A DNA stretch of 64,000 bases from Candidatus Igneacidithiobacillus taupoensis (lineage in GTDB: Bacteria; Pseudomonadota; Gammaproteobacteria; Acidithiobacillales; Acidithiobacillaceae). The notes beneath the pieces were generated by a model that saw nothing but the letters and a program-made list of their open reading frames with translations, had not been told where the DNA came from and made no database searches. The position numbers and the translations under genes are program-made. Positions 1 through 10,588 of this stretch are shown here, in pieces; within the stretch, counting starts at the first letter, position 1, and every line of letters starts with the position of its first letter. The stretch lies in contig JAEPKX010000001.1 of assembly GCA_021375695.1 (NCBI GenBank), positions 1-64,000 of the forward strand, read 5' to 3'.

Positions 1-42
1 TGACAGAAAAGGCTGGCCGCCCGTATGCTTTGCAACCTTGAT

Positions 43-116
43 TGGGGGATCGTCTAGCGGTAGGACAGCGGACTCTGACTCCGTCAACCGTGGTTCGAAT
101 CCACGTCCCCCAGCCA
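43..116 (+). tRNA. tRNA-Gln (anticodon CTG), CCA encoded
   Basis: TGGGGGATCGTCTAGCGGTAGGACAGCGGACTCTGACTCCGTCAACCGTGGTTCGAATCCACGTCCCCCAGCCA folds as a cloverleaf; anticodon loop CTCTGAC. Confidence 0.95.
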
Positions 117-220
117 AATCAAACAAAGACCTGGCATCAATAACAAGCCCCATGTCCTTGGCCCCTTCTGCTCATCCCTGGCAGGCTGCCCAGCCCGGCA
201 AGACCTGCTACACTCCTGCC

Positions 221-1093
221 ATGGAAACCCCAGCAAAAACTAGCCAAGACTCGTGGTCCTTTGTCAAGATGGAGGGTCTCGGCAACGATTTTGTCGTGCT
301 CGATGGCGTTCGCCAACACTTTGCCCTGGGTCCAGAAGACTGTCGCCTCATTGCCGACCGACATTTTGGCATTGGCTGTGATCAAATCCTCTTGGTAGAA
401 CCGGCCCACAGTCCCCACTGCGATTTCCGCTATCGTATTTTCAATGCCGATGGCAGCGAAGTGAATCAATGCGGCAATGGGGCCCGTTGCTTTGCCGTTT
501 TTGTCCGCCATGTGGGCCTCAGCGACCAGGAAAGCATTCGCGTGGAGACCCGGGCCGGTCAATTGCTTTTGCACATTCGCCCCGATGGCCTGGTGGAAGT
601 GGACATGGGTGTGCCCATTCTGGAACCGGCACAGATCCCCTTTCGCCGGAAAAATACTGCTCCACGCTATGACTTGCCATTTCGCACCCAGACCCTGGAA
701 GTCGCAGCAGTCAGCATGGGCAATCCCCATCTCTTATTGCCCGTCGAGGACTGCCAGCAGGCCCCCGTTGCCGATTGGGGGCCAGAGCTGGAAGTGCATC
801 CGGATTTTCCCGAACGGTGCAATGTCGGCTTTGTGGAATTTCAGGATCGGGGGCATCTGCGGCTCCGGACCTGGGAACGCGGCGCCGGCGAAACCCTGGC
901 CTGCGGGAGCAATGCCTGTGCGGCCGTGGTCGCCGGACGTCTCTGGGATCGCCTGGACCCCGATGTGACGGTTACCCTGCCTGGAGGTAAGCTTACGATC
1001 CACTGGGCTGGTCCTGGGCGAAGCCTGCGGATGATCGGCCCGGCACGAATCGTTTATGAAGGAACCTGGCTCAATCTGGGAGAACAGTCATGA
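221..1093 (+). CDS. dapF: diaminopimelate epimerase
   Basis: MEGLGNDFVVLDG, NADGSEVNQCGNGARC and ERGAGETLACGSNACAA (two catalytic Cys). The track ORF runs back through the tRNA; likely start ATG 221. Confidence 0.95.
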   Translation: METPAKTSQDSWSFVKMEGLGNDFVVLDGVRQHFALGPEDCRLIADRHFGIGCDQILLVEPAHSPHCDFRYRIFNADGSEVNQCGNGARCFAVFVRHVGLSDQESIRVETRAGQLLLHIRPDGLVEVDMGVPILEPAQIPFRRKNTAPRYDLPFRTQTLEVAAVSMGNPHLLLPVEDCQQAPVADWGPELEVHPDFPERCNVGFVEFQDRGHLRLRTWERGAGETLACGSNACAAVVAGRLWDRLDPDVTVTLPGGKLTIHWAGPGRSLRMIGPARIVYEGTWLNLGEQS

Positions 1094-1266
1094 AACAGGA
1101 ATTGCTTGCGGCCCTTGCCCACAGTTTGCAGACCCGCCCAACAGAAATCGCGTACCTTGACAAGCTAGAAGAGAGGGAACTGGAGGACTTGTCCAGGCGC
1201 ATTGCTGTGTTGGAGTTGCATGCCAGAGACGAACAATATACCGATACCCATTGGGAGGACGACTGA
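1090..1266 (+). CDS. small hypothetical protein (58 aa), coupled to dapF by ATGA overlap
   Basis: ATG 1090 overlaps dapF stop; MKQELLAALAHSLQTRPTEIAYLDKLEERELEDLSRRIAVLELHARDEQYTDTHWEDD; below the size cutoff of the ORF track. Confidence 0.6.
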   Translation: MKQELLAALAHSLQTRPTEIAYLDKLEERELEDLSRRIAVLELHARDEQYTDTHWEDD

Positions 1267-1269
1267 GGC

Positions 1270-1932
1270 ATGGAAGAAGACATGGCTTTGCAAGCCGCCC
1301 GGTGCCGTGCCTTTTTACAGCAACATCCGGATTTTTTCCTGCATGATACCGAACTGCTGCAACACCTCACTCTCCCCCACCTGGGTGTGGGCTCTGCCAG
1401 CAGCCTGCTGGAACGCCAGGTGCAGGTTCTGCGTGCCGATCGCGAGCGTCTGCAAGGCCAGGTGGATGCCCTAGTCGAACGTCTGCGCGAGCAACAGGAA
1501 TGGAATGGCCACCTATTGCGCCTGGCTGGCAAGCTGTTGCTAGCAGCGGATGCCCCCACTGCCATTGCTGCCTTGCAAGCCAGCCTGCAAAACGACTTTG
1601 CCGTCGAGGGCCTGGCCTTGCTGGAATGTGGCAACTGCAAGCTGGCCGATGCCCAGTCCATCGACGAAGCGACCTGGCAGAGCCTGGGCGGTGAGCATCT
1701 GGCCCAGGTCGGTCTGCAGCTGCCTGCCAGCGATATCCAACAATATTTTGGCGAGGGTGCAGCAAGCTTCTGTTCCTTTGCCAGCCTTCGCCTGCATCAC
1801 GCCCATCCACGCGGAATCCTGTTACTGGGCAGTGCCGATCCAGATCGGTACGGACCCTCGGTGGGAACTGCTTTTTTGGAAGAAATCGCCCGCCTCATGC
1901 ACAGCAGCCTGGACCGCTTCGTCCATGACTGA
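1270..1932 (+). CDS. DUF484 family protein
   Basis: RCRAFLQQHPDFFLHDTELLQHLTLPH N-terminus typical of DUF484; located immediately upstream of xerC as in other proteobacteria. Confidence 0.85.
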   Translation: MEEDMALQAARCRAFLQQHPDFFLHDTELLQHLTLPHLGVGSASSLLERQVQVLRADRERLQGQVDALVERLREQQEWNGHLLRLAGKLLLAADAPTAIAALQASLQNDFAVEGLALLECGNCKLADAQSIDEATWQSLGGEHLAQVGLQLPASDIQQYFGEGAASFCSFASLRLHHAHPRGILLLGSADPDRYGPSVGTAFLEEIARLMHSSLDRFVHD

Positions 1933-2833
1933 GAACCTGGACCAACAAATCCATGCCTTTCTGCAAGGTTCCGCGGCACTCCTGGCGCAGCGGACCCTCC
2001 AGGCTTACCGCGCCGACCTAAAGCAATGGTCCCTTTTCTTTCAGGAACAGGGAATCGAGCAACTCGCGACGGTGAACGTGCGCCACCTGCGACATTTCCT
2101 GCTACGGGAACGGCAACGAGGCATTGGGGTACGGAGCCTGCGCCGGCGCTTTGCGGCCTTGCGCGCTTTCTATCGCTGGGTACGGCACAGCGACCCCAGT
2201 TTGGCAGACCCGAGCATTGGCATGCCCCTACCCAAACTGGAACAACATTTTCCCGACTGCCTGGGGGTGGATCAGGCCCGTGAACTGCTGGAACAAGCCC
2301 GTCCCCAGGGTGATTCCTTCCTGACCCTTCGCAATCAGGCCATCCTGGAGTTACTGTATTCCAGTGCCCTGCGCGTCTCGGAACTTGCCCAACTGGAGCT
2401 GAAAGACCTGGATGCTCGCAATGGCCTGGTGCGCGTCCTGGGCAAGGGTAGCAAGGAACGGATCGTGCCTGTGGGCCGCTATGCACTGACCGCCCTGACA
2501 GCCTATCTCCCCCTGCGGGCCCAACGGGTCAAAAATACGAACATATTATTCATCAGTCACAGGGGAAGCCCTCTGGGCGTGCGGGGCATCCAGTATCTGG
2601 TGGACAAGGCCGGGCGGGAACGTCTGGGACAACGACTCCATCCCCACACCCTGCGCCACAGTGCCGCCAGTCACCTGCTCCAGTCTTCGGGCGATCTGCG
2701 TTCTCTCCAGGAATTCCTGGGCCATGCCCAGATCGATACCACCGCCATCTATACCCACCTGGATTTTCAGCACCTGGCCCAGGTCTATGACCAGAGTCAT
2801 CCACGGGCCCGTTCACCGGAGAAAAAAACATGA
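1925..2833 (+). CDS. xerC: tyrosine recombinase XerC
   Basis: [54 protein letters not shown] (R-H-R-H-Y signature); starts inside the DUF484 stop. Confidence 0.93.
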   Translation: MTENLDQQIHAFLQGSAALLAQRTLQAYRADLKQWSLFFQEQGIEQLATVNVRHLRHFLLRERQRGIGVRSLRRRFAALRAFYRWVRHSDPSLADPSIGMPLPKLEQHFPDCLGVDQARELLEQARPQGDSFLTLRNQAILELLYSSALRVSELAQLELKDLDARNGLVRVLGKGSKERIVPVGRYALTALTAYLPLRAQRVKNTNILFISHRGSPLGVRGIQYLVDKAGRERLGQRLHPHTLRHSAASHLLQSSGDLRSLQEFLGHAQIDTTAIYTHLDFQHLAQVYDQSHPRARSPEKKT

Positions 2834-3366
2834 GGGAAAGCCTCCATGGAACCACCATCCTCTCGGTTCGGCGTGGCGAAAACGTGGTCATGGCCGGCGA
2901 TGGTCAGGTCACCTTTGGCAACACCGTCATGAAGGCCAATGCACGCAAGGTGCGCCGCTTGGAGGCCGAGGTCCTGACCGGTTTTGCTGGCGCCACCGCC
3001 GATGCCTTTACCCTCCTCGAACGCTTCGAAGCCAAGCTGAAGGCCCATCCGGGTCAGCTGGCCAAGGCTGCCGTGGAACTTGCCAAGGAGTGGCGGACCG
3101 ATCGGGTGCTGCGCCGGCTGGAGGCCATGCTGGCCGTAGCTGATCGCAAACAAAGCCTGATCATCACCGGTCAGGGTGATGTTCTCGAGCCAGAATTTGG
3201 CATCATTGCCATCGGCTCTGGCGGCCCTTATGCCCTGGCCGCTGCCCGGGCCTTGCTGGAACACAGTGAACTGTCCGCCCGCAGCATTGCCGAACGGGCG
3301 CTGGCCATTGCCGGCGATATCTGCATCTACACCAACCAACAACACACCGTGGAAGAACTCCCATGA
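2830..3366 (+). CDS. hslV: ATP-dependent protease subunit HslV
   Basis: [38 protein letters not shown]. Confidence 0.96.
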   Translation: MRESLHGTTILSVRRGENVVMAGDGQVTFGNTVMKANARKVRRLEAEVLTGFAGATADAFTLLERFEAKLKAHPGQLAKAAVELAKEWRTDRVLRRLEAMLAVADRKQSLIITGQGDVLEPEFGIIAIGSGGPYALAAARALLEHSELSARSIAERALAIAGDICIYTNQQHTVEELP

Positions 3367-4691
3367 AAATAACCCCAATGACTCCCCGCGAGATCGTCCA
3401 GGAACTGGATAAATACATCGTGGGCCAGACAGCAGCCAAACGTGCGGTGGCCATTGCCCTGCGCAATCGCTGGCGGCGCTCCCAGGTGGAAGGCCCCCTA
3501 CGGCAGGAAATCACCCCCAAGAACATTCTTATGATCGGTCCCACGGGGGTAGGGAAAACCGAGATCGCTCGCCGTCTGGCACAGTTGGCCAAGGCCCCTT
3601 TTGTCAAAGTGGAAGCCACCAAATTCACGGAAGTGGGTTATGTGGGTAAGGATGTGGAATCCATCATCCGCGACCTGGCCGAGATCGCCATCAATCTGCT
3701 CCGGAAAGAACGCCAGGATGCCAATCGCCAACGCGCCGAGGAACTCGCCGAAGAGCGTCTCCTGGATATTCTCCTGCCCGGTCCAAGGGATGCCAGCCTG
3801 CCCCGGGAAGATGAAGGTACCCGTCAAAAATTTCGCAAAATGCTCCGGGAAGGCCGTCTAGATCAGCAGGAAATCGAAGTGGAATTGACCGTTCCCAAAG
3901 CGCAGGTGGAAATCATGACCCCTCCGGGGATGGAGGAAATGAGTGCCCAGTTGCGGGATCTATTCAGCAATCTCAGCCCCCAGAAGACCAGCAAGCGCAA
4001 ACTGCCCCTTGCCGAAGCCCGCAAGTTACTCGTTGAGGAAGAAGCGGCCAAATTGGTCAACGAAGAAGAGCTGCGCAGCCTGGCCATGGAGCGTTTGCAA
4101 AATGATGGTATTGTCTTCATCGACGAAATCGACAAGGTCACGCCCCGGGGCGGCCAATACAGTGGTCCTGATGTTTCCCGGGAAGGGGTACAGCGGGATC
4201 TCCTCCCACTCATCGAGGGGGCGAGCGTCAATACCCGCTATGGCGTGGTCAAGACCGACCACATCCTCTTCATTGCCTCCGGGGCCTTCCACCTCAGCAA
4301 GCCCTCGGATCTGATCCCTGAGTTACAGGGGCGACTCCCCATCCGGGTAGAATTGGAGGCCCTCACGGCAGCGGATCTGGAGCGCATCCTGCGGGAACCC
4401 GAAAACGCCCTGACCCGTCAGTATACTGCCCTTTTGGCTGCCGATGGCGTAGAGATCCAGTTTACCGACGACGGCATTACCCGCATTGCCGAAATCGCCC
4501 AGCAGGTCAATGAGCGCGTCGAGAACATCGGGGCCCGTCGCCTGCATACGGTCATGGAGCGACTCCTAGAAGAATTGGCTTTTCAGGCCCCCGACCACCC
4601 GGAAAAAGCGATCATCGTCGACCGTGATTTTGTAGATAGCCGTCTGGGGGATCTGGCTGCCGACGAAGACCTTTCGCGCTACATCCTTTAG
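3363..4691 (+). CDS. hslU: ATP-dependent protease ATPase subunit HslU
   Basis: [34 protein letters not shown], Walker [11 protein letters not shown]-terminal DEDLSRYIL. Confidence 0.97.
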   Translation: MKITPMTPREIVQELDKYIVGQTAAKRAVAIALRNRWRRSQVEGPLRQEITPKNILMIGPTGVGKTEIARRLAQLAKAPFVKVEATKFTEVGYVGKDVESIIRDLAEIAINLLRKERQDANRQRAEELAEERLLDILLPGPRDASLPREDEGTRQKFRKMLREGRLDQQEIEVELTVPKAQVEIMTPPGMEEMSAQLRDLFSNLSPQKTSKRKLPLAEARKLLVEEEAAKLVNEEELRSLAMERLQNDGIVFIDEIDKVTPRGGQYSGPDVSREGVQRDLLPLIEGASVNTRYGVVKTDHILFIASGAFHLSKPSDLIPELQGRLPIRVELEALTAADLERILREPENALTRQYTALLAADGVEIQFTDDGITRIAEIAQQVNERVENIGARRLHTVMERLLEELAFQAPDHPEKAIIVDRDFVDSRLGDLAADEDLSRYIL

Positions 4692-5761
4692 GAAAGCGTC
4701 GTAGGCTGGACAAGCTCCAGACGACTTTCCAGCAAACGCACATCCTGTTGCTGACGGGCCACGGGAATCTTTGCTGCAAGCAGGGCTTCCATGACACCGG
4801 CGCGCAGATCGGTCTGGACATTAAAAGACTTGTTGCAATCATTGATATACACCCGCAAATAGACCACCACCCCATTGGTATTCACATCCAGGATCAAGGC
4901 CGAAGGGGGGATGATACTGGGGTCATCTTGCATGACATCGGGGTGCTTGCGGGCCACTTCCACCAAAATGGACTTCACTTGCTGAAGATTTGCCTCATGG
5001 GTCACCGTGAAGGGCAACATCAAGCGCAACACACTATTGGAGTACATCCAGTTGGTGACCTGGCCAGAGATGATCTCGGAGTTGGGAACAAAGACTTCGG
5101 TGCGGTCAAAGGCCAGAATCAGGGTGTAGCGTATGCTGATTTTTTTGACATAGCCCTCGGTGCTACCCACTTTGATCCAATCCCCAACCTTGATGGGCCG
5201 CTCAAAGATCAGGATGATTCCGGAAACAAAATTATTGACCATGGTTTGCAAGCCAAAGCCCACCCCCACCGATAGGGCACTGGCAATGAGGGCAAATTTC
5301 CCCAGAGGTACCCCAGCCAGACTCAAGCTAATGGCCACACTCAAAATTATGGAAAGGTATTTGCTCAGGGTAACGAGGGAATAGCGAGCCCCACTATCCA
5401 GAGAAAACATGCTCAAGAATTGATCCAGGCGCTGCGCGGAAAACTCCACCAACCGCAAGAGGAACAACAACACCAGCAGGGCAACCAGGATATGCGCCGG
5501 ATTGATCAATACCCCACTAATGACAAAACCATCCAGAAACCTCTGGCCCAGAATTTCCAAAGTAGCATGGGGCAAACCCCAATTTACCGCCAGCGCAAGC
5601 ATTGCGCCAAGGAGGAGTACAAGCTTCAGGAACAATCGGAACAAATAAATGGGCAAGGAAACAGTTTGGGAATGTCGTTGAAAGTAGCGGCTTTGCAACC
5701 ACCACAAGAGCATGAAAACAAAAAGAATGGCAACCGTGAAGACCAGTTTGTGCGCTGGCAA
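4688..5761 (-). CDS. MscS family mechanosensitive ion channel
   Basis: [50 protein letters not shown]; convergent with and overlapping the hslU stop. Confidence 0.88.
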   Translation of the reverse strand: MPAHKLVFTVAILFVFMLLWWLQSRYFQRHSQTVSLPIYLFRLFLKLVLLLGAMLALAVNWGLPHATLEILGQRFLDGFVISGVLINPAHILVALLVLLFLLRLVEFSAQRLDQFLSMFSLDSGARYSLVTLSKYLSIILSVAISLSLAGVPLGKFALIASALSVGVGFGLQTMVNNFVSGIILIFERPIKVGDWIKVGSTEGYVKKISIRYTLILAFDRTEVFVPNSEIISGQVTNWMYSNSVLRLMLPFTVTHEANLQQVKSILVEVARKHPDVMQDDPSIIPPSALILDVNTNGVVVYLRVYINDCNKSFNVQTDLRAGVMEALLAAKIPVARQQQDVRLLESRLELVQPTTLS

Positions 5762-5810
5762 AACTCCTCCTTGTTTTACTGAGAGATACCCTACAGGAAA
5801 AGGGGGTTGG

Positions 5811-6140
5811 TCAGGGCTTCAGGTAAGAATAACCAGCTTCTTGGGCCTCAGCAATGGCTCGGACTCCCGCCGGTACCACCTTACTACCCAAGGGGCGCCC
5901 TGCCGGATCCAGGTCCATGGCAGTCAAACTATTGTGGCAAAAGTACACCTCAACCCCTTGGGACAATAATTCTTCCAGTTCTCGCCGCCAGCGACTGTCA
6001 GCCCAGAGCGCCACGGGGGCGGTACCATTGGCAACAACACGCAATCTACCCAGTGAAGGCTCCCCCAGGCTGTTGCGCAAGTTACCAAGGAGCACTGACC
6101 ATGCACTTGGGTCATCGATATGGAAAACGATACCGTTCAT
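5811..6140 (-). CDS. DsrE-like family protein
   Basis: MNGIVFHIDDPSAWSVLLGNLRNSL...VEVYFCHNSLTAMDLDP; small single-domain alpha/beta protein with DsrE-like pattern and one Cys. Confidence 0.6.
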   Translation of the reverse strand: MNGIVFHIDDPSAWSVLLGNLRNSLGEPSLGRLRVVANGTAPVALWADSRWRRELEELLSQGVEVYFCHNSLTAMDLDPAGRPLGSKVVPAGVRAIAEAQEAGYSYLKP

Positions 6141-6997
6141 TGACTCGATACTGGTGGCTGGAGCAGTTTACGGAGTTTTCCCATACTTGACTTTTCCAAC
6201 TGCCGGATCCGCTCGGCGGAAACCCCCAATTCATCTCCCAGGGACTGCAAGGTCTTGGGCTCCTCCCGCAGCCAGCGACTCTCGATGATGTAGCGATCTC
6301 GCGGTGGCAACTGGTTCAAGGCCTGCAGAAGCCCGCGTTGCTGGCTTTCGCTCCAGTCCCGGTCAATGAACTGATCAATGCTCGAAAGCGATGGATCTTC
6401 CACGTCCCACACTCGAGCCCGGCCTTCTTCGTCCTCGTTGCCAAGATCAAGGGAAAGATCCTGACCCGACATCCTTCCTTCCATCTCATAGACATCGGCC
6501 TGGCTGACACCCAGCTCTGCCGCCAGAGCCGCGCCCTCTTCGGGACCAATCCATCCACTCGCACTGCGACTGGAACGGAGATTGAAGAATAACTTCCGCT
6601 GTGCCTTGGTAGTAGCTATTTTGACGATGCGCCAATTTCGGAGGATAAACTCCTGTATCTCTGCCTTGATCCAATGCACTGCAAAAGATACGAGGCGCAC
6701 ACCGTGATCGGGATCAAAGCGTTTGACAGCCTTCATCAAACCAATGTTACCTTCCTGGATCAAGTCCGCTTCGGGCAGACCATAGCCACGATAAGCCCTT
6801 GCTACTCGCACCACATAGCGCAAATGACTGAGGATCAATCCCTTGGCGGCATCCAGATCACCCTCATCCCGCAAACGCCGGGCATAGCTTTGCTCCTCTT
6901 CCAGGCTAAGGAGAGGCTGGGCATGGACAAAGCGAAGGTAGGCTGCCATCCCATCAACGGTAGCCAACTCTTTATTAATCAATGCCAAGTCATTCAT
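6137..6997 (-). CDS. rpoH: RNA polymerase sigma factor RpoH (sigma-32)
   Basis: GYGLPEADLIQEGNIGLMKAVKRFDPDHGVRLVSFAVHWIKAEIQEFILRNWRIVKIATTKAQRKLFFNLR (RpoH box). Confidence 0.94.
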   Translation of the reverse strand: MNDLALINKELATVDGMAAYLRFVHAQPLLSLEEEQSYARRLRDEGDLDAAKGLILSHLRYVVRVARAYRGYGLPEADLIQEGNIGLMKAVKRFDPDHGVRLVSFAVHWIKAEIQEFILRNWRIVKIATTKAQRKLFFNLRSSRSASGWIGPEEGAALAAELGVSQADVYEMEGRMSGQDLSLDLGNEDEEGRARVWDVEDPSLSSIDQFIDRDWSESQQRGLLQALNQLPPRDRYIIESRWLREEPKTLQSLGDELGVSAERIRQLEKSSMGKLRKLLQPPVSSQ

Positions 6998-7099
6998 TGC
7001 CGTCCTCCATTCACTTTGCTGGGTTAGACCCTCAAAAACGCAGAAGGTTTACGTCATCGCCCATAACCAGAACCCATGTGAGGGCGAGCAAGGAAGATT

Positions 7100-8005
7100 T
7101 CAAGAGAAAGTATTGTTCAGGTAGCGACCGACTGCCAAACGAGAACCCAGCCAGCCCAGGAGCGCACTGATCAGGATCAGGAGAATACCATCTTCTACGT
7201 GCAGTCCCTGCAAGGGGAAGGTAGTGCCATAGAGGCTGGCGAGATGGTTCACGGGTCCTTGCAATAGCCCAAAGGAAATCGCCACGATGATCCACGCCAG
7301 CGCTCCGGCCAACAGCCCCTGGATCAAACCCTGGTATAGGAAGGGACGACGGATAAAGGTCCGGGTCGCCCCGACCAAGGCACTGATTTCGATCTCGTCC
7401 CGGCGCTGTTCGATGTGCAGGCGAATGGTATTGCCCATCACCAAGACAGCGCCGATCGCAAGTAGTGCCCCCAAGAGATAGACGGCGCGCGTACCCAGGG
7501 CAACAATGGCCTGCAGACGTGCCACCCACTTGAGGTCCGATTGGGCACTCTGGACGATGGCTTCGTGGCTCCATTGCTGTACTTGCCGATCCAGCTCCCG
7601 GGAGCTTTGCGCCAGGGGATTGAGCACCACAATCAAGGACGCGGGCAGGGGATTGGTACCCAGGGTATGAATGGCTGCCATCATCCCAGCATAGTGCTGA
7701 AAATCCGCCAAGGCCTTTTGTTTGTCGACAAAGTGTACCGCAACCACCCCCGGGCTTTGTTCCAGTTGCATGCGCAGCTTGGCAATGGCTTGGGGGCTGG
7801 CATCGTCGCGTAAATACAGTGAAATCTGGGCTTGATCGTGCCATCGGGCTAGCAGTTGCTGGAGATTGGCAAGGGCGGTGAAGAGTCCAACGGGCAAGGC
7901 CAGCACCACGGCCAGTGCCAAGACGGTCAGCAGAGTGGCTATGGGTTGGGCCAGCAAGGTGTTCTTGGCATTTTCCAGGGCATGAAGACGAATGTGTAGG
8001 CTCAT
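7100..8005 (-). CDS. ftsX: cell division protein FtsX
   Basis: Four-TM permease, directly downstream of ftsE with 4-bp overlap. Confidence 0.92.
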   Translation of the reverse strand: MSLHIRLHALENAKNTLLAQPIATLLTVLALAVVLALPVGLFTALANLQQLLARWHDQAQISLYLRDDASPQAIAKLRMQLEQSPGVVAVHFVDKQKALADFQHYAGMMAAIHTLGTNPLPASLIVVLNPLAQSSRELDRQVQQWSHEAIVQSAQSDLKWVARLQAIVALGTRAVYLLGALLAIGAVLVMGNTIRLHIEQRRDEIEISALVGATRTFIRRPFLYQGLIQGLLAGALAWIIVAISFGLLQGPVNHLASLYGTTFPLQGLHVEDGILLILISALLGWLGSRLAVGRYLNNTFS

Positions 8006-8661
8006 GAAGACTCCCGCAGGCTGCCTTGATCCAGGTGCAGGGTACGGACCTGCAAACGCTCTACCTGTTGCTGATCGTGGGTGGCCACCAGGACCGTAGT
8101 ACCGTGGCGGTAAAAGTCCCGGAACATATCCAGAATCTCCGTACTCAAGGCCGGGTCCAGGTTGCCCGTCGGTTCATCTGCCAGCAGGATCTCCGGCGTA
8201 TGGACAATGGCCCTGGCAATTCCCACCCGCTGCTGCTCCCCCCCCGAGAGGGTTTCTGGAAACTCCCGCCAGTGTTCACTCAAACCCACCTTGTCCAGGG
8301 CTGCCCGCACCCGATTGTCCAACTGTCGCGCCGAGAAACCAGCTACTTGCAGGGTAAGGGCAACATTGTCGTACACATTGCGATCCAACAGCAATTTATG
8401 ATCCTGAAACACCACACCCACCCGCCGCCGATGGGCGGGGATCTGGCTCCGTCTCAGCCTGGTGAGATCCACTCCGCCCACCAGCAAGGTCCCACTGCTG
8501 ACCGCCTCCAATCGGGTCAGGAGTTTGAGCAAGGTACTTTTGCCCGCTCCCGAAGGGCCCGTGATCAGGACCATTTCCCCTTTTTCCAGGCGGAGATTCA
8601 ACTCCCGCAAGACATGGCGACGACCAGGATAGTGCTTGTGGACATTGATGAATTCAATCAC
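8002..8661 (-). CDS. ftsE: cell division ATP-binding protein FtsE
   Basis: GPSGAGKSTLLKLL, LSGGEQQRVGIARA, LLADEPTGNLDP. Confidence 0.95.
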   Translation of the reverse strand: MIEFINVHKHYPGRRHVLRELNLRLEKGEMVLITGPSGAGKSTLLKLLTRLEAVSSGTLLVGGVDLTRLRRSQIPAHRRRVGVVFQDHKLLLDRNVYDNVALTLQVAGFSARQLDNRVRAALDKVGLSEHWREFPETLSGGEQQRVGIARAIVHTPEILLADEPTGNLDPALSTEILDMFRDFYRHGTTVLVATHDQQQVERLQVRTLHLDQGSLRESS

Positions 8662-9941
8662 GACGGGTCTCCTGTCAGGAGGGCATCGACAAAGCTCTCG
8701 GCATCAAAGGGACGGAGATCCTCCACCCCCTCGCCAATACCAATATAGCGGATGGGGACGGGGAGGGCTTTGGCGATGGCGGCCACTACTCCCCCCTTGG
8801 CAGTGCCATCGAGCTTGGTGATACAGATCCCCGTCAGACCGACTGCTTCATGGAATTGCTGGGCCTGAACCAGGGCATTCTGCCCAGTCCCGGCATCGAG
8901 AACCAGCCAAATCTGGTGTGGGGCCTCAGGATCCTGCTTGGCCAGGACCCGTTTTACCTTTTTCAACTCCTCCATGAGGTGATTCTGGGTGTGGAGACGA
9001 CCGGCAGTATCGGCAATGAGGAGGTCTGCGCCCCGGGAGCGGGCGGCAGCAAAGGCGTCAAAAAGCACCGAGGCGCTGTCGGCGCCGCTGCCCTGGGCAA
9101 TGACAGGTACCTGCACCCGTTGCCCCCAACCCTGGAGTTGCTCCACTGCGGCGGCCCGGAAGGTATCGCCGGCACCCAAGAGAATCCCATAGCCCTCTCC
9201 TTTCCAGCGAGCTGCCAATTTGCCAATGGTGGTCGTCTTGCCCGCGCCATTGATCCCCACCATCATCAACACTTGGGTCCTCCCCCGCGTGGGGGCCCAG
9301 GTCTGCACACGGGGCCGCAGCAACTCCAGAAGAGCCCTGCGGATAGCTCCCTGGAGGGCAGCTGGATCACGCAGCTCTTGCCGCCGTACCTGCTGGGTAA
9401 CTTCGTCGAGGATACTGCGGGTGACCGGTACCCCCATGTCGGCCTGCAACAGGAGCCCCTCCAGTTCTTCGAGCAATTCCTCGTCGATGATCTTCTTGCC
9501 CAGAACCAGCTGGGCAACCCCTTCTTGCAGTTGCTCCCGACTCCGTCGCAGACCCGACTTCAGCCGAGCAAAGAACCCCCTGCCTTCCTCCGCCGTCTGT
9601 GGCGAAGGGCGGGATGATGCTCCTGATAGAAGGGAAGAATCTTCGCCCTCCCCCCGGGGATGGAAGGCCGAATTTTCTGCCGGTTTCTCCAGGGTAGAGA
9701 TCGGTGCCGATTCCTGCGTCACAGAGACCGCCGTACCCAGGGTGCCAAGATGGTCTGCTGGCAGCGCTGCAGCCGGTGTCCTGGGATCGGGGGTTTCTGG
9801 CGCACTCGCCTGCGCATCCTCCACCAAGACTTGCGCAGAAGACTCCGCCGGCGCCATCCCCTGGCTGGACGGAGCAGGAGCCTCGTCCTGCGTTTCCTTG
9901 GCAGGGGTGCTTTTGTTACGCTTGAACCAAGCAAAAACCAT
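8658..9941 (-). CDS. ftsY: signal recognition particle receptor FtsY
   Basis: GINGAGKTTTIGKLA, DTAGRLHTQNHLMEELKKV, TKLDGTAKGG; long acidic N-terminal region. Confidence 0.95.
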   Translation of the reverse strand: MVFAWFKRNKSTPAKETQDEAPAPSSQGMAPAESSAQVLVEDAQASAPETPDPRTPAAALPADHLGTLGTAVSVTQESAPISTLEKPAENSAFHPRGEGEDSSLLSGASSRPSPQTAEEGRGFFARLKSGLRRSREQLQEGVAQLVLGKKIIDEELLEELEGLLLQADMGVPVTRSILDEVTQQVRRQELRDPAALQGAIRRALLELLRPRVQTWAPTRGRTQVLMMVGINGAGKTTTIGKLAARWKGEGYGILLGAGDTFRAAAVEQLQGWGQRVQVPVIAQGSGADSASVLFDAFAAARSRGADLLIADTAGRLHTQNHLMEELKKVKRVLAKQDPEAPHQIWLVLDAGTGQNALVQAQQFHEAVGLTGICITKLDGTAKGGVVAAIAKALPVPIRYIGIGEGVEDLRPFDAESFVDALLTGDPS

Positions 9942-10018
9942 AGGTTCCGGACCAACCTCTTATTGATGAATCATTTTATTATCGCCCGAACCCCATGGTG
10001 GGACAATCGGCCCCGGCC

Positions 10019-10588
10019 ATGAGTGTCCGCATCATCGCCGGACGACATCGCGCCCGCGTGCTGCAAACCCCAAAGGACCAGCGCGTCCGACCCACTCCCG
10101 GGGTCGTGCGGGAGCGGCTCTTCAATTGGTTGATGGGGCAATTGGAGGGAGCGGTGGTCCTGGATCTTTTTGCCGGAACTGGGGCACTGGGGCTGGAGGC
10201 CTGGTCCCGGGGTGCGAGGCGAGTGGATTTCGTGGAAAAAGACCCAGGCATCCGCAAACTCCTTGCGCACAATCTGCAACGCTGTGCCCTGTCGCCCAAG
10301 GAGAGCATCGTCGGCGGGGATGCGCTGGATTTCCTCCTGACCAGGGGGGATAGCTATGACCTGGTCCTTGCCGACCCCCCCTTTGGTCAGGACTGGAGCG
10401 AACGCCTCCGGCCGCAGCTCCTGGGTCCGGAAAGTCCGGTGCGGATCGGTGGATGGCTCTACCTGGAGAGCTCGGCCCAGGAAATGTGGTCGCCAGAGCT
10501 GTTGCCGGCCGGCTGGAGCTGGTACCGTCAAGGCCATTGTGGTCAAAGTCACTATGTCTTGTTGCACCATGGGGAGCACGTAGCATGA
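10019..10588 (+). CDS. rsmD: 16S rRNA (guanine(966)-N(2))-methyltransferase RsmD
   Basis: MSVRIIAGRHRARVL...VRPTPGVVRERLFNWL, DLFAGTGALGLEAWSRGA, LADPPFG. Confidence 0.9.
   Translation: MSVRIIAGRHRARVLQTPKDQRVRPTPGVVRERLFNWLMGQLEGAVVLDLFAGTGALGLEAWSRGARRVDFVEKDPGIRKLLAHNLQRCALSPKESIVGGDALDFLLTRGDSYDLVLADPPFGQDWSERLRPQLLGPESPVRIGGWLYLESSAQEMWSPELLPAGWSWYRQGHCGQSHYVLLHHGEHVA

Noticed and set aside
38-220. ORF extension of dapF through the tRNA-Gln
   Set aside because: The in-frame N-terminal extension is just readthrough of the tRNA gene; dapF homology starts near the ATG at 221.
137-730. Long antisense ORFs (e.g. 137-730, 1797-2486, 20572-21444, 43954-45612, 47791-48726, 54764-55924 on minus)
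   Set aside because: They mirror strongly supported genes on the other strand and arise from high-GC codon bias; no recognisable domains.
2830-2860. HslV N-terminal extension MRESLHG before TTIL as unusual
   Set aside because: A short propeptide before the catalytic Thr is normal in many HslV proteins.
5811-6190. Plus-strand ORFs 5807-6190 and 5854-6288
   Set aside because: Antisense to the DsrE-like and rpoH genes, with low-complexity composition and no domain.
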